From: Achromobacter aegrifaciens | GTDB taxonomy: Bacteria > Pseudomonadota > Gammaproteobacteria > Burkholderiales > Burkholderiaceae_B | Direction: 5' to 3' | DNA: 64,000 nucleotides | Assembly (NCBI RefSeq): GCF_902859735.1 | Contig: NZ_CADIJY010000006.1 | Span: 124,001-188,000, forward strand | Shown: positions 34,052 to 48,217 of the stretch, in pieces | Numbering within the stretch: the first letter of the stretch is position 1 | How the letters are laid out: the number at the start of each line of letters is the position of its first letter | The notes under the pieces: model-generated | Told to the model about the DNA's origin: nothing | Database searches by the model: none | The model's input: only the letters and a program-made list of their open reading frames with translations | Position numbers and translations under genes: made by a program

Positions 34052-35674
34052 TCAAATCGAGCCGTCGTCCTTGAACGGCGGCTTGGTAGCCGGCACGGGC
34101 GCGGCGGCAGGCGCGGGCTTGGACCCGGCGGGCGTAGCCGGAGCGTACGTGGGCACGGGATCATCGAAAGCCGCCGCCGGGATGGGGGCGCTGTCGAAGT
34201 ACTCGTCGATGTCGGAGGTGCCGCCGCCGGCCAGCGGGGCATCCTCGGGAGCCAGCGCACGCTCGCGCTGTTCTTTGTTCTCGCGGGCGTCCGGATCCAG
34301 CACGTAGTCGGAGGCCGACGCCGCCACGGCCGGCGGCAGCGCGGGGTAATCGCCGCCAAGTTCGGTGTCGCTGTCGACGTCGGACAGGCCCACCGCATAG
34401 CCGCCTTCGGCGTCCACGCGGTAAGGATCCGAACCGGTGTCCGCGGCCGGCAAGGCGGCATCCGCCGCCAGCACCGGCAGCGCCATGCTGGCCGCCGTTG
34501 CCAGGCGCCAGTGGCGCACTGCGTCGGCGGGACGGTCCAGGCGGTCGTACAGGCTGCCCAGCAGCGCATGCGTCTGCGCATCGCTGCGGCGGCTCAGGCT
34601 GCGCAACAGATAGCGTTCGGCCTGGCCCCAGAGCTGGCCGTTCAGGCACAGCATGCCCAGCGCGGTAAGCAGGTCCGGATCGGTGGGACGCTGTTGCAGC
34701 CAGGTTTCGGCACGGGCCAGCCGGCGCGACACCTGCTCGGCCTCGCAGCGGGCGTAGGCCGCCACCAGGGCGGGATTGAACTTCACGGCGACTGCGGCTT
34801 CCAGCACGCGTGCGGCCTCGCTGGCTTCGCCGGCGGCCTCGAACGCCGCCGCGCCCGCCAGCGCGATTTCCGGCAGGAGGCGCTCCTCGGCCTTGAGATC
34901 CTTCCAGATGGCGCGCCAGGCGTCGCTGCCACCTGCGGCGGCGGCGCGCAACCGCGCCGCGCCCGAAGCGTCGATCAATTGATCGGCTTCGGAACGGGCC
35001 AGCGCATTGCGGCGCACCAGGCCCCGCGCCAGCGTGAACACCTGCTCGTCATGATGCAGGGCGGTGTGCGCACGCAGCAGCAGGCGCATGGTGTGCAGAT
35101 GGCGCGCGCCGCCGTCGGCCAGCGGCTCCAGCACGGCCAGCGCGCGCTCGGCGCGGCCCTGGTCCAGCAGCATGTCGGCCGACACGGTGGCAGTGGCTTC
35201 GATCAGGCCGGCATCCGTGCCGGCTTGCTCCTGCGCGATCGCCAGCAGGCGGTCGCGGCGGTCGAACTCGCCCAGGCCATGCGTGGCGCGGGCGGCGGAC
35301 AAGGCCGCCAGCACGCGGCGCGTCTGGACCTTGGTCTGATCCAGCAGCTTGGTCAGGTCTTTTTCGGCGGTGGTGTAACGCCCTTCCAGCAGGCCGATCC
35401 AGCCGCGTTCCAGCAATTCGTGGTCGCGCGCCTGGGCGCGCTTGCCGCGCCAGGCCCGCACGCGGTCGGGAATGGCCAGCAGCCACGCCAGCAGGCGCAG
35501 GCCCACGTACAGCACGATGAAGGCCGCGACGATCAGCAGGACCGCCAACGTCAGCGACATGCTGATGCGCCACGGCCAGACCAGCAACAGCACGTTGCCG
35601 GAGTGCGAACGCAGCACCACCGCCAGGGCGACGGCGACGACGGCGAGCAGCAGTGTCCAGAACCAGGTACGCAT
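34052..35674 (-). CDS. hemY: HemY-type heme biosynthesis-associated membrane protein
   Basis: A 540-residue inner-membrane protein. Two transmembrane helices near the N-terminus (FWTLLLAVVAVALAVVL and LTLAVLLIVAAFIVLYVGLR), then the HemY_N domain and a series of TPR-like helical repeats to about residue 420, and an acidic/Pro-rich tail. It is the proteobacterial HemY of the hemCDXY cluster, thought to organise coproheme/tetrapyrrole enzymes, and is unrelated to Bacillus protoporphyrinogen oxidase also called HemY. Starts five bases after hemX. Confidence 0.9.
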   Translation of the reverse strand: MRTWFWTLLLAVVAVALAVVLRSHSGNVLLLVWPWRISMSLTLAVLLIVAAFIVLYVGLRLLAWLLAIPDRVRAWRGKRAQARDHELLERGWIGLLEGRYTTAEKDLTKLLDQTKVQTRRVLAALSAARATHGLGEFDRRDRLLAIAQEQAGTDAGLIEATATVSADMLLDQGRAERALAVLEPLADGGARHLHTMRLLLRAHTALHHDEQVFTLARGLVRRNALARSEADQLIDASGAARLRAAAAGGSDAWRAIWKDLKAEERLLPEIALAGAAAFEAAGEASEAARVLEAAVAVKFNPALVAAYARCEAEQVSRRLARAETWLQQRPTDPDLLTALGMLCLNGQLWGQAERYLLRSLSRRSDAQTHALLGSLYDRLDRPADAVRHWRLATAASMALPVLAADAALPAADTGSDPYRVDAEGGYAVGLSDVDSDTELGGDYPALPPAVAASASDYVLDPDARENKEQRERALAPEDAPLAGGGTSDIDEYFDSAPIPAAAFDDPVPTYAPATPAGSKPAPAAAPVPATKPPFKDDGSI

Positions 35675-35679
35675 AAGCC

Positions 35680-36873
35680 TCAGTCCTGTCCGCTGGTCTT
35701 GAAGCCCGCGGCGCGCAGCGCGGCCACGGCGTTCAGGCTGTCGGCCACTTCCGGCATGCGCACGGCAATGTCGGTCTGCGCCAGTTCGCGTGCCAGGGTC
35801 TGGGCCGCGACGGTGTCGGGGGACCGGCCGTCGAAATACTTGGCGAGCGTGACGCCGACGTTGTCGAGTTCGCTCTTCCAGACGGCGGGCTGGCGCATCA
35901 GCATGGCCAGTTGCGCCGTCAGCAGGCGTTGGCGCAGCGTGCCGCGCACCTGGTCGGCCTGGTCGGGCGACAGCAGCAAGGCAGCCGGCTCGTCCACGCG
36001 CTGGATCGTGATCAGGCCGCCCAGTTCATGCGCCAGCGCGGAGCCGGCGCGGCCGGGCCAGGAGGCCATCTCGGCGCGCCAGCGCTGCCACCAGGGCGCG
36101 TCGGCCGGCAAGCCCGCCAGCGGATCGACCGCGGGGGCGGGTGCGGCCGCCGGCGCGGCTTCGCCGGCAGGCGCCACACCCGGGGCGGCGGCGTCCGGCA
36201 CCAGCAGCGGCGCCTTGCCGATCAGCGCCACGAGGCGGTCGATGCGGGCCGACTGGGCAGGGATATCCACGGTGGACACGGCGCGCAAGCGGTCCAGGTC
36301 GCCGTTGATGGCTTGCTGCAGGCTGGAGAAACGCGGGCGGTCGGCGCGCGCCAGGCGCGATTGCGCCGTTTCCAGCGCCACGATCGCGTTGGAGACATTA
36401 CCGGCCAGGCGCAGTTGCTGGTTGGCAATGGTCAACAGGCGCTCGACGTCGTTGGCAAGCAGTTCGTCGCTGGCGCTGTCGTTGAAGTTCTGCCAAGCCA
36501 GCTGCAAGGCGTTGTACTGGCTTTGGGTTTCGCGCACGGTGTCTTCAAGTTCGCCGACGCGGCCGGCCTGGGCTTGGGCCAGGGCCAGGGCCTCGCGGGT
36601 GTCCTTGCGGGCTTGCGCCAGATCGGTGGTCAGCGTTTCGAGGCGCGTGGCGACCTCGCGGCCGGCGGACACGAACTGGGTGCGCTGCATCCAGAGGGCG
36701 TAACCCAGGCCGGCGGCCAACAGGATCAGGATGATGAGGGCGGGGACCAGCGGGCCACTGCGGCGCTTGGCCGGGCGGGCCTTGACGGAATCGGCCGGGG
36801 CCGACGCGGGCGCGCTTGCACCCGGGGCGGCCGTCGGAACGACCGGATCGGTAGCGGGAGTCTTGTCTGTCAT
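35680..36873 (-). CDS. hemX: HemX family protein (uroporphyrinogen-III C-methyltransferase-like name, membrane protein)
   Basis: A 397-residue single-pass membrane protein; E. coli HemX has 393. A disordered Ala/Pro/Thr-rich N-terminus is followed by one membrane helix (LVPALIILILLAAGLGYALW, about residues 45-65), a coiled coil (ETLTTDLAQARKDTREALAL) and a periplasmic helical domain with QQLRLAGNVSNAIVALETAQ. The often-used methyltransferase name has no support here: no SAM-binding motif is seen. The start at 36873 (MTDKTPATDP) is used; an ATG at 36924 overlaps the end of hemD. Confidence 0.88.
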   Translation of the reverse strand: MTDKTPATDPVVPTAAPGASAPASAPADSVKARPAKRRSGPLVPALIILILLAAGLGYALWMQRTQFVSAGREVATRLETLTTDLAQARKDTREALALAQAQAGRVGELEDTVRETQSQYNALQLAWQNFNDSASDELLANDVERLLTIANQQLRLAGNVSNAIVALETAQSRLARADRPRFSSLQQAINGDLDRLRAVSTVDIPAQSARIDRLVALIGKAPLLVPDAAAPGVAPAGEAAPAAAPAPAVDPLAGLPADAPWWQRWRAEMASWPGRAGSALAHELGGLITIQRVDEPAALLLSPDQADQVRGTLRQRLLTAQLAMLMRQPAVWKSELDNVGVTLAKYFDGRSPDTVAAQTLARELAQTDIAVRMPEVADSLNAVAALRAAGFKTSGQD

Positions 36874-36910
36874 GACGCGATTGTATTCGGTGTCAGTCCG
36901 ATGCAACGAA

Positions 36911-37729
36911 TCAAGCAGCAACAAAAGCCTGGAATATCGACTCGTCGTTGGGCAAGCAGATTTTTACCATCGGCCGCGCCCCGCCTTCATGACAGGGCTG
37001 TGGCAGCCGGCGCTCCAGGGAGGGATGCGTCAGCACAAAGCTGCACCGCGCCCACCAGTCCGCCAGGCCAGCCGCCTCCAGGCCCGCCCGCAACGCATCC
37101 GCGCCCTCGCCGCTGGTGATCAGCCAAGTGGCCGGAATGCCCGCGTCCGCCCAGCGCCGCAGGCTGGCGACCTGATCGGCGCCCCAGCTCGCGGGGCGCC
37201 GCAGGTAGGCAGCATGGCGCGTCACGGCCGCGCCGTGCGCCTCGAGCTTGTCACCAAGCCAGTCGCGGCCCTGCGTGCCGCGCACCAGCAGCACGCGCGC
37301 GGGCATTTGCGGCAGCCCCAGCAAAACCGCCCAGAGCGCCTCGGAATCGTGGCTGGGCGCGCTTTCAGGGGGATGCAAAACTGTTGTATTCGCGCCAAAG
37401 CAGGGGGACAGGCGCAAGACCTGCGCACTGGCCGGCCCGACTGTGGCGGCGATGACGCCCGCCGGCCAGGGAGCCGGCCCGTCCGCCTGCGCCCATTGTT
37501 CCAGGTACAGCTTGGCCGCATTGCCGCTGACGAACACGACCATGTCGTAGTCGGACGGACGCGGCGGCCCGCCGGTCGCGGCCGGCAAAACCTGGATTTC
37601 CAGGGCGGGAAGAATGCAGGGCGTCCAGCCGGCGCTCTGCAGGCGGCCTGCCAGGGCCTCGTTGCGGCCGTCGGGCCGCGTCAGGATGGCGACCCGCGGC
37701 GGTTCGGCGGCTGCGGACGCCATGACCAT
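36911..37729 (-). CDS. hemD: uroporphyrinogen-III synthase
   Basis: Cyclises hydroxymethylbilane to uroporphyrinogen III. The 272-residue protein is very divergent, as HemD usually is, but ILTRPDGRNEALAGRLQSAG at the N-terminus, DMVVFVSGNAAKLYLEQWAQ, VGPASAQVLR and ITSGEGADALRAGLE are the classic segments. Its ATG at 37729 overlaps the hemC stop by one base (TGATG). A second ATG two codons on is possible. Position after hemC settles the assignment. Confidence 0.92.
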   Translation of the reverse strand: MVMASAAAEPPRVAILTRPDGRNEALAGRLQSAGWTPCILPALEIQVLPAATGGPPRPSDYDMVVFVSGNAAKLYLEQWAQADGPAPWPAGVIAATVGPASAQVLRLSPCFGANTTVLHPPESAPSHDSEALWAVLLGLPQMPARVLLVRGTQGRDWLGDKLEAHGAAVTRHAAYLRRPASWGADQVASLRRWADAGIPATWLITSGEGADALRAGLEAAGLADWWARCSFVLTHPSLERRLPQPCHEGGARPMVKICLPNDESIFQAFVAA

Positions 37730-38676
37730 CAGTCGGCCCTGGGCGGGTCTTGCAGCAGTTCGCGCAGGATGTCCTGGGCGCCTGCGTCCAGCAGCGCCTG
37801 CGCCGCGGCCTCGCCGATGGCCTGGGCCTCGGCCACCGGACCGCTGCGGGCCGTATGGACCATGCGCACGCCGTCGGGCGACGCCACCAAGGCGCGCAAC
37901 GACAAGGTGCCGCCGGCAATTTCAGCGTACGCCGCCAGGGGCACCTGGCAGGATCCGCCCAGCTTGCGGGACACGGCGCGCTCGGCCACCACACAGGACG
38001 TGGTGTCGGCGCTGACCAAGGGGGCCAGCCAGGCGCGCATGTCGTCGCGGTCGTCGCGGATCTCGATGCCCAAGGCGCCCTGCCCGGCCGCCGGCAGGCT
38101 GTCTTCCGGTTCGAGCAGGCTGCGGATGCGCGAGCCCAGGCCCAGCCGCTCCAGGCCGGCAGCGGCCAGCACGATGGCGTCATATTCGCCCTTGTCCAGC
38201 TTGCCCAGGCGCGTATCGAGATTGCCGCGCAGCGGCTTCACGACCAGCTCGGGATAGCGCGCACGGATCTGGGATTCGCGGCGCAGGCTGGACGTGCCGA
38301 CGACGGCGCCCGCGGGCAGGTCGGCCAGCGAGCCATGGGTATTGGAGACGAAGGCATCGCGCGGATCCGCGCGATCGAGGACAGCGCAAAGCTCGAACGG
38401 CGCCTGCAGATCGACCGGCACGTCCTTCAAGGAGTGCACGGCCAGATCGGCGCGGCCGTCGAGCAGCGCGTTTTCGAGTTCCTTGACGAAGAGACCCTTG
38501 CCGCCCACCTTGGAGAGCGTGCGGTCGAGGATCTGATCGCCTCGGGTCGTCAGGGTGAGTAGCTCAACCGCGCACGCCGGGTACAGCGTGCGCAGCCGGT
38601 CGCGCACATGCTCGGCTTGCCACAGGGCAAGCCGGCTGGCGCGGGTCGCGATGACCAGGCGTTGCGGTAGAGACAC
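37729..38676 (-). CDS. hemC: porphobilinogen deaminase (hydroxymethylbilane synthase)
   Basis: Joins four porphobilinogen units into hydroxymethylbilane. 315 residues, standard length. Motifs: [17 protein letters not shown] at the N-terminus, the catalytic [40 protein letters not shown] and the dipyrromethane-cofactor cysteine in [13 protein letters not shown] near residue 250. Followed at once by hemD, hemX, hemY. Upstream, nine bases separate it from a 40-codon gene. Confidence 0.97.
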   Translation of the reverse strand: MSLPQRLVIATRASRLALWQAEHVRDRLRTLYPACAVELLTLTTRGDQILDRTLSKVGGKGLFVKELENALLDGRADLAVHSLKDVPVDLQAPFELCAVLDRADPRDAFVSNTHGSLADLPAGAVVGTSSLRRESQIRARYPELVVKPLRGNLDTRLGKLDKGEYDAIVLAAAGLERLGLGSRIRSLLEPEDSLPAAGQGALGIEIRDDRDDMRAWLAPLVSADTTSCVVAERAVSRKLGGSCQVPLAAYAEIAGGTLSLRALVASPDGVRMVHTARSGPVAEAQAIGEAAAQALLDAGAQDILRELLQDPPRAD

Positions 38677-38685
38677 GAGACGGCA

Positions 38686-38808
38686 TCAAACGAAATTGGA
38701 GACGATGACCGTCGCGACCACCCCGAGGATGGCCAGCACGAAAAGGCCCTGAAGGAGGCTCAGGCCCGATTCGGATTGCTGGGGATCGGTGGATCTACGC
38801 AGACTCAT
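38686..38808 (-). CDS. 40-residue single-pass membrane protein of unknown function
   Basis: A tiny gene with sequence MSLRRSTDPQQSESGLSLL then QGLFVLAILGVVATVIVSNF V: a short polar, Ser/Gln-rich N-terminus and one hydrophobic helix to the C-terminus, so probably N-in or tail-anchored. AGGAA stands seven bases before the ATG. It overlaps the end of the first terC gene by 14 bases and lies nine bases before hemC, so it is transcribed with both. No family recognised; that it is real rests on ribosome site, overlap and clean membrane segment. Confidence 0.65.
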   Translation of the reverse strand: MSLRRSTDPQQSESGLSLLQGLFVLAILGVVATVIVSNFV

Positions 38809-39514
38809 GTGCTGATTCCTTGGAAGCGGTTTTGCGGCTTGCCAGCCACCGTCCAAGGACAACAACGAGCAAGGCGCCAATGATTTCTGCGCCGATTTTA
38901 ACCGCAGTGGGCTGCACGCCGAATTGACGCTCGACAACCACGTCGGTGATCAGCATGCCGCCGGCGATCCAGCCCAGCAAGGCCGCGCCGAAGGTGACGA
39001 CCAGCGGATAGCGATCGATGAGCTTGAGCACCAGGGTGCTGCCCCAGATGATGATGGGCACGCTGACGATCAGGCCGAAGGCGACCAGGCCGATCTGGTG
39101 GTCGGCGTGGGCGTTCTGGGCCGCGCCGGCAATGGCGATCACGTTGTCCAGGCTCATCACGAAGTCGGCGATGATGATGGTCTTGATCGCGGCGGCGATG
39201 GATGTGCCGCCCTTGATGTTGCCATGGGCATCGTCCTCGGGAATCAGCAGCTTGACGCCGATCCAGACCAGCAGCAGCCCGCCCACGACCTTCAGGAAGG
39301 GGATCGACAACAGCGTCAGGGCGAAGGCGATCAGGACCACGCGCAGGATGATGGCGCCCGCGGTACCCCACAGAATGCCTTGCATGCGCTGCTTGGGCGC
39401 CAGATTGCGGCAGGCCAACGCGATCACGACGGCGTTGTCGCCGCCGAGCAGGATGTCGATGAGGATGATCTGGAATACCGCTGTCCAACTCAGCGTCTGG
39501 AAAAACTCAAGCAC
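38795..39514 (-). CDS. TerC family integral membrane protein (first paralogue)
   Basis: A 239-residue membrane protein with about seven helices. Family signature LIDILLGGDNAVVIALACRN in helix 2 and VMSLDNVIAIAGAAQ in helix 5 provide paired acidic residues. TerC proteins are linked to tellurite resistance and, more recently, to manganese export and metal loading of exoenzymes. Translation seems to start with GTG at 39514 behind GGGGG. Its paralogue lies immediately upstream (39627-40325), and both lie between sucCD and hemC. Confidence 0.9.
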   Translation of the reverse strand: MLEFFQTLSWTAVFQIILIDILLGGDNAVVIALACRNLAPKQRMQGILWGTAGAIILRVVLIAFALTLLSIPFLKVVGGLLLVWIGVKLLIPEDDAHGNIKGGTSIAAAIKTIIIADFVMSLDNVIAIAGAAQNAHADHQIGLVAFGLIVSVPIIIWGSTLVLKLIDRYPLVVTFGAALLGWIAGGMLITDVVVERQFGVQPTAVKIGAEIIGALLVVVLGRWLASRKTASKESAHESA

Positions 39515-39565
39515 TATGAACCCCCGAAGGCATTTATGAAAAGAGTGGCCGGTCCCGGTCCGGCA

Positions 39566-39594
39566 AAGCCCGCCGCGCGCGACGCGGCGGGCTT
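39566..39594 (-). terminator. hairpin between the two terC genes
   Basis: A 12-bp stem AAGCCCGCCGCG/CGCGGCGGGCTT 33 bases past the second terC stop. On the minus strand only TTT follows, so it may terminate weakly or attenuate. A TATACT hexamer (complement of 39612-39617) lies just upstream and may give the first terC gene its own promoter. Confidence 0.6.
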
Positions 39595-39626
39595 ATTCAG
39601 TACAACGTATTAGTATAATTCAGCTT

Positions 39627-40325
39627 TCAGTCAGCTTTCTGGCGCATCAGCAAAACTTTGCCGATAGCCAGCACCAGCACCGCGCCCAACGCGCCTGTCA
39701 TCAGCGCAAAACTGTGCTGCGTCACGCCCAGGGCAGCGTCGATGCGCGCCACCGGTTCCTGCAAGGCCGGATCGCCCACCAGCAGTTCGCCCGCGATGAA
39801 ACCCAGCAGCGCCGCCCCCACCCAGACGATGACCGGGAAGCGCTCGATGACCTTCAGGAGCAGCGTACTGCCAAAGATGACCAGCGGAATACTGATGGCC
39901 AGACCCAACACCAGCAAGGTCGTGTCGCCCATGGCGGCGGCGGCAACGGCCACCACATTGTCCAGGCTCATGACCAGGTCGGCAATCATGATAGTGCGGA
40001 TTGCGGTCAGCAGATTGCCTTGCGTCTTGCCGGCTCCGTCTTCCTCGCCCTCGGGCAACAGCAGCGTCACGCCGATATAGACCAGGAGCAGCGCGCCGAT
40101 GAGCTTGAGCCAGGGCAGCAGGAGCAGCTTGGCCGCTACCAGCGTCAGCACGATACGCATGATGATCGCCGCGGCGGAGCCGACCACGATCGCTTTTTTC
40201 TGTTGGGCCGGAGGCAGCGAACGCGCCGCCAGCGCAATAACCACGGCGTTGTCGCCCGATAGCAGAATGTTGACCCAAATGATCTGGAGCAATGCTATCC
40301 AGAATGCCGCTGAACTGAGTTCCAT
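39627..40325 (-). CDS. TerC family integral membrane protein (second paralogue)
   Basis: A 232-residue TerC paralogue; NILLSGDNAVVIALAARSLP in helix 2 and LVMSLDNVVAVAAAAMGD in helix 5 carry the conserved acidic pairs. I set the start at 40325 (MELSSAAFWIALLQIIWVN), which has AGGAAAG 8-14 bases upstream and matches the family N-terminus. A longer in-frame stretch to 40652 runs through terminators and is not coding. Its 126-base leader is structured (separate entry), suggesting controlled expression, possibly by a metal ion. Confidence 0.9.
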   Translation of the reverse strand: MELSSAAFWIALLQIIWVNILLSGDNAVVIALAARSLPPAQQKKAIVVGSAAAIIMRIVLTLVAAKLLLLPWLKLIGALLLVYIGVTLLLPEGEEDGAGKTQGNLLTAIRTIMIADLVMSLDNVVAVAAAAMGDTTLLVLGLAISIPLVIFGSTLLLKVIERFPVIVWVGAALLGFIAGELLVGDPALQEPVARIDAALGVTQHSFALMTGALGAVLVLAIGKVLLMRQKAD

Positions 40326-40463
40326 GCCTCTCTTTCCTAGGTGTGATCCCCCTAGGACAAACCAAATGAATGGGTGAAATAAGACGAAAAAAAACGTACT
40401 GGCCGTCTTGGTGCGAGCCCGACGGCATTCTTGCTGGGTACGTGCAGAATTTCTTTCATTATA
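40326..40463 (-). promoter_or_regulatory. structured 5-prime leader with internal terminator and SD-sequestering hairpin, upstream of terC
   Basis: Minus-strand order: a perfect -10 TATAAT (complement of 40458-40463), then a two-helix element with outer stem ACGTAC/GTACGT (40438-40443 with 40394-40399) enclosing inner stem GCCGTC/GACGGC, followed directly by T8 (complement of 40387-40394), which makes an intrinsic terminator about 65 bases after the predicted start of transcription. Further on, two copies of the self-complementary hexamer CCTAGG (40351-40356 and 40336-40341) can pair and cover the first bases of the ribosome site. The leader has two candidate control points. No match to the yybP-ykoY manganese riboswitch could be seen. 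Confidence 0.55.
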
Positions 40464-40541
40464 GTTTCGTTCAGCTTTCCGTATGTTTGCCAGGCCGCGA
40501 CGTGGACGCGGGATTTCCCTAGGATTACGGAAAAAAAGACG

Positions 40542-40566
40542 AAAAAAAGCCCGCCGGAGCGGGCTT
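40542..40566 (-). terminator. intrinsic terminator after sucCD
   Basis: On the minus strand an 8-bp stem AAGCCCGC/GCGGGCTT with a four-base loop is followed by T7, 117 bases past the sucD stop and before the terC leader. Confidence 0.9.
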
Positions 40567-40682
40567 CGATTGGCGGATGCCAGTTGCCGGGAGCCAGGGG
40601 TTTGACGCCGGAAGCGGGACTTCCGCCAGCAGGCCGCGGGCGCCGGACGCAAGCAGCGTCCGGACGCGCGGCCAGGCGCTTT

Positions 40683-41564
<882 letters not shown>

Positions 41565-41586
41565 TTGTGAATCCTTGGATTTTTCT

Positions 41587-42747
<1,161 letters not shown>

Positions 42748-42757
42748 GTGTTACCTG

Positions 42758-43360
42758 TCAGGACGTATGAGAAAAAGAAGGTGAATCGGAGGACGAATCG
42801 GCCGATGCCTCAGCGCTACCCCCGGTGTACCACTTGGGATAGTGCTCAGCCACCACCGGGCCGCTGGTGCTTAGCGCGTGGCAGCCGTCCAGTTGGAATG
42901 GACGCCGGTTCGGGTTGTTTTCCTGCCGCCGGCGGTTGGCCATGGTCTGCACCGCCGCGGTGGGTAGCACCTGCGACAGTTCGGTCATGTGCGTACAGCC
43001 CTCCACGTGCCCGAACCGCTCCTTGACCTGCCGGCGGAACCCCTTGAGCAGGTTCATTCCGATCAGATCAGTGTAAGCCGGTTCGATGGCCATGCAATGC
43101 TCGCCGTAGGGAGCGGCGTCATAGACGGCCTGCGCCGCCACGATCGAGAAGTTCTCGTCGATGGTGATGCGCAGATGCATGTGGTGGATGGGTTGTCCGG
43201 CCTTGAACATCTCGCCGTCGCGCTTGGGGAAATCGTACGCCTTGACGTCGATCAGCTCGGCTTCCAGGTCCCAGTGCCCGTCTTCGCGCGCATACGACTG
43301 CACGCGTATGGAACGCGTGTGCAATGGTTGGCGAGGATAGTCCGGCGGTGGCAAGGGCAT
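42758..43360 (-). CDS. DUF2889 domain protein
   Basis: A 200-residue protein of unknown function. The DUF2889 core spans residues 5-170: RSIRVQSYAREDGHWDLEAE, LIDVKAYDFPKRDGEM, IHHMHLRITIDENFSIVAA, CMAIEPAYTDLIGMNLLKGF and CTHMTELSQVLPTAAVQTMA. Several His/Cys/Glu residues could bind metal (inference). The tail is Ser-rich. The start is uncertain: ATG 43360 (MPLPPPDYPR) or ATG 43393; the in-frame stretch upstream of 43393 shadows the PPTase gene. Related genes often sit near aromatic or steroid catabolism loci; here it stands between the synthetase cluster and sucCD. Confidence 0.75.
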   Translation of the reverse strand: MPLPPPDYPRQPLHTRSIRVQSYAREDGHWDLEAELIDVKAYDFPKRDGEMFKAGQPIHHMHLRITIDENFSIVAAQAVYDAAPYGEHCMAIEPAYTDLIGMNLLKGFRRQVKERFGHVEGCTHMTELSQVLPTAAVQTMANRRRQENNPNRRPFQLDGCHALSTSGPVVAEHYPKWYTGGSAEASADSSSDSPSFSHTS

Positions 43361-43440
43361 GCTGGGGGCCTGCGGGGCGAGATGCCTGCGCATGGTGCGC
43401 GGCAACAAAACCTTCAAAGTATAGCGCAGGCGGCCTGCGA

Positions 43441-44003
43441 TCAAGCCCCCTGACTGGCGCCTGACGCGCCGCCGCAGAGTGCGGCTGCCGCCCATAGGCC
43501 CTGGTGCCGGAGCTGGCAGGTGATGCGGGCAGCGGCCAGGTGCCGCTCGCGCTCGGGGGAGTATTCCTCCAGTCCCCGCCGGCAGGCTTTCAGGCGCGCC
43601 TCCAGCGCGCTCCAGGCGCGGGCGAAGGCGTCCGCCCGGGCGGCCGGCGGACTGGCGGCCAGTTCGGCGGCGGCCTGCGGGCCGCAATAGAGGCGGATCA
43701 CGTCCGCATCGCCCGCCCAGGCCTGCGAGCCGGTCAGGTCCACGCCCGGCAGGCCCAGCCGGGACAGGCCGCAGAGAATATAGGGGCCATAGTAAGAGAA
43801 GGAACTGTTCCAGCGCGCGCCTGCGGGCATTTGCGGACCCTTGGGCGTTTCCGTCCAGCCGGGCGCGGCTTGCGGATCGCGCCGCGCCAATTCCGTGGCC
43901 AGCCAATTCCGGGCTGCCTCCCGTTGCCTGTGGCGGGAGGCAGGCAGGTGCAGCAGCCACAATTCGACCGGGGCGCCCTCCCCGGTCAGCCTCCGGGGTC
44001 CGG

Positions 44004-44007
<4 letters not shown>
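43441..44007 (-). CDS. putative 4'-phosphopantetheinyl transferase
   Basis: A 188-residue protein with the Sfp/AcpT-type transferase pattern: WNSSFSYYGPYILCGLSRLG, then LPGVDLTGSQAWAGDADVIR in the region where Mg-binding acidic residues lie, and the W-S-x-L-E-A-x-x-K-A motif as AWSALEARLKACRRGLEEYS. The usual G-x-D-x-E metal motif is degenerate (GVDLT), so activity is not certain. The GTG start at 44007 overlaps the stop of the synthetase gene (GTGA) with GGGAG nearby, so the two are coupled, and it most likely loads the carrier domain of that enzyme. Confidence 0.72.
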
Positions 44008-47987
<3,980 letters not shown>

Positions 47988-48129
47988 AGGAACGACAAGG
48001 ATCCAGCAATGGGATTTTTGCGTATTGACCCCCGCCGCGAAATTTCGTTCAAGCAAGTTTGAAAAAAAACATCCACGCTGCGCGCAGGCTGTGGCTTGCA
48101 GCCATCAGAAGGACCTTGCGGCTGCAAGG

Positions 48130-48170
48130 AAAAAGCCCTGCTCCGCGCGCGACATGCACGGATCAGGGCT
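48130..48170 (-). terminator. intrinsic terminator after metE
   Basis: Minus strand: stem AGCCCTG/CAGGGCT with a long inner loop that can itself fold, followed by TTTTTCC, about 48 bases beyond the metE stop. Confidence 0.75.
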
Positions 48171-48217
48171 GGCGCCGGACCCTTGGGATCCCGGCGGCGT
48201 CAGGGCAAGCTGCTTGC

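Noticed and set aside
34052-35702. HemY as protoporphyrinogen oxidase
   Set aside because: No FAD-binding GxGxxG motif; the protein has two membrane helices and TPR-like repeats, so it is the unrelated proteobacterial HemY.
40326-40463. yybP-ykoY manganese riboswitch before terC
   Set aside because: Gene context fits, but the conserved core sequence and required length before the terminator are not visible, so it is left as an unnamed leader element.
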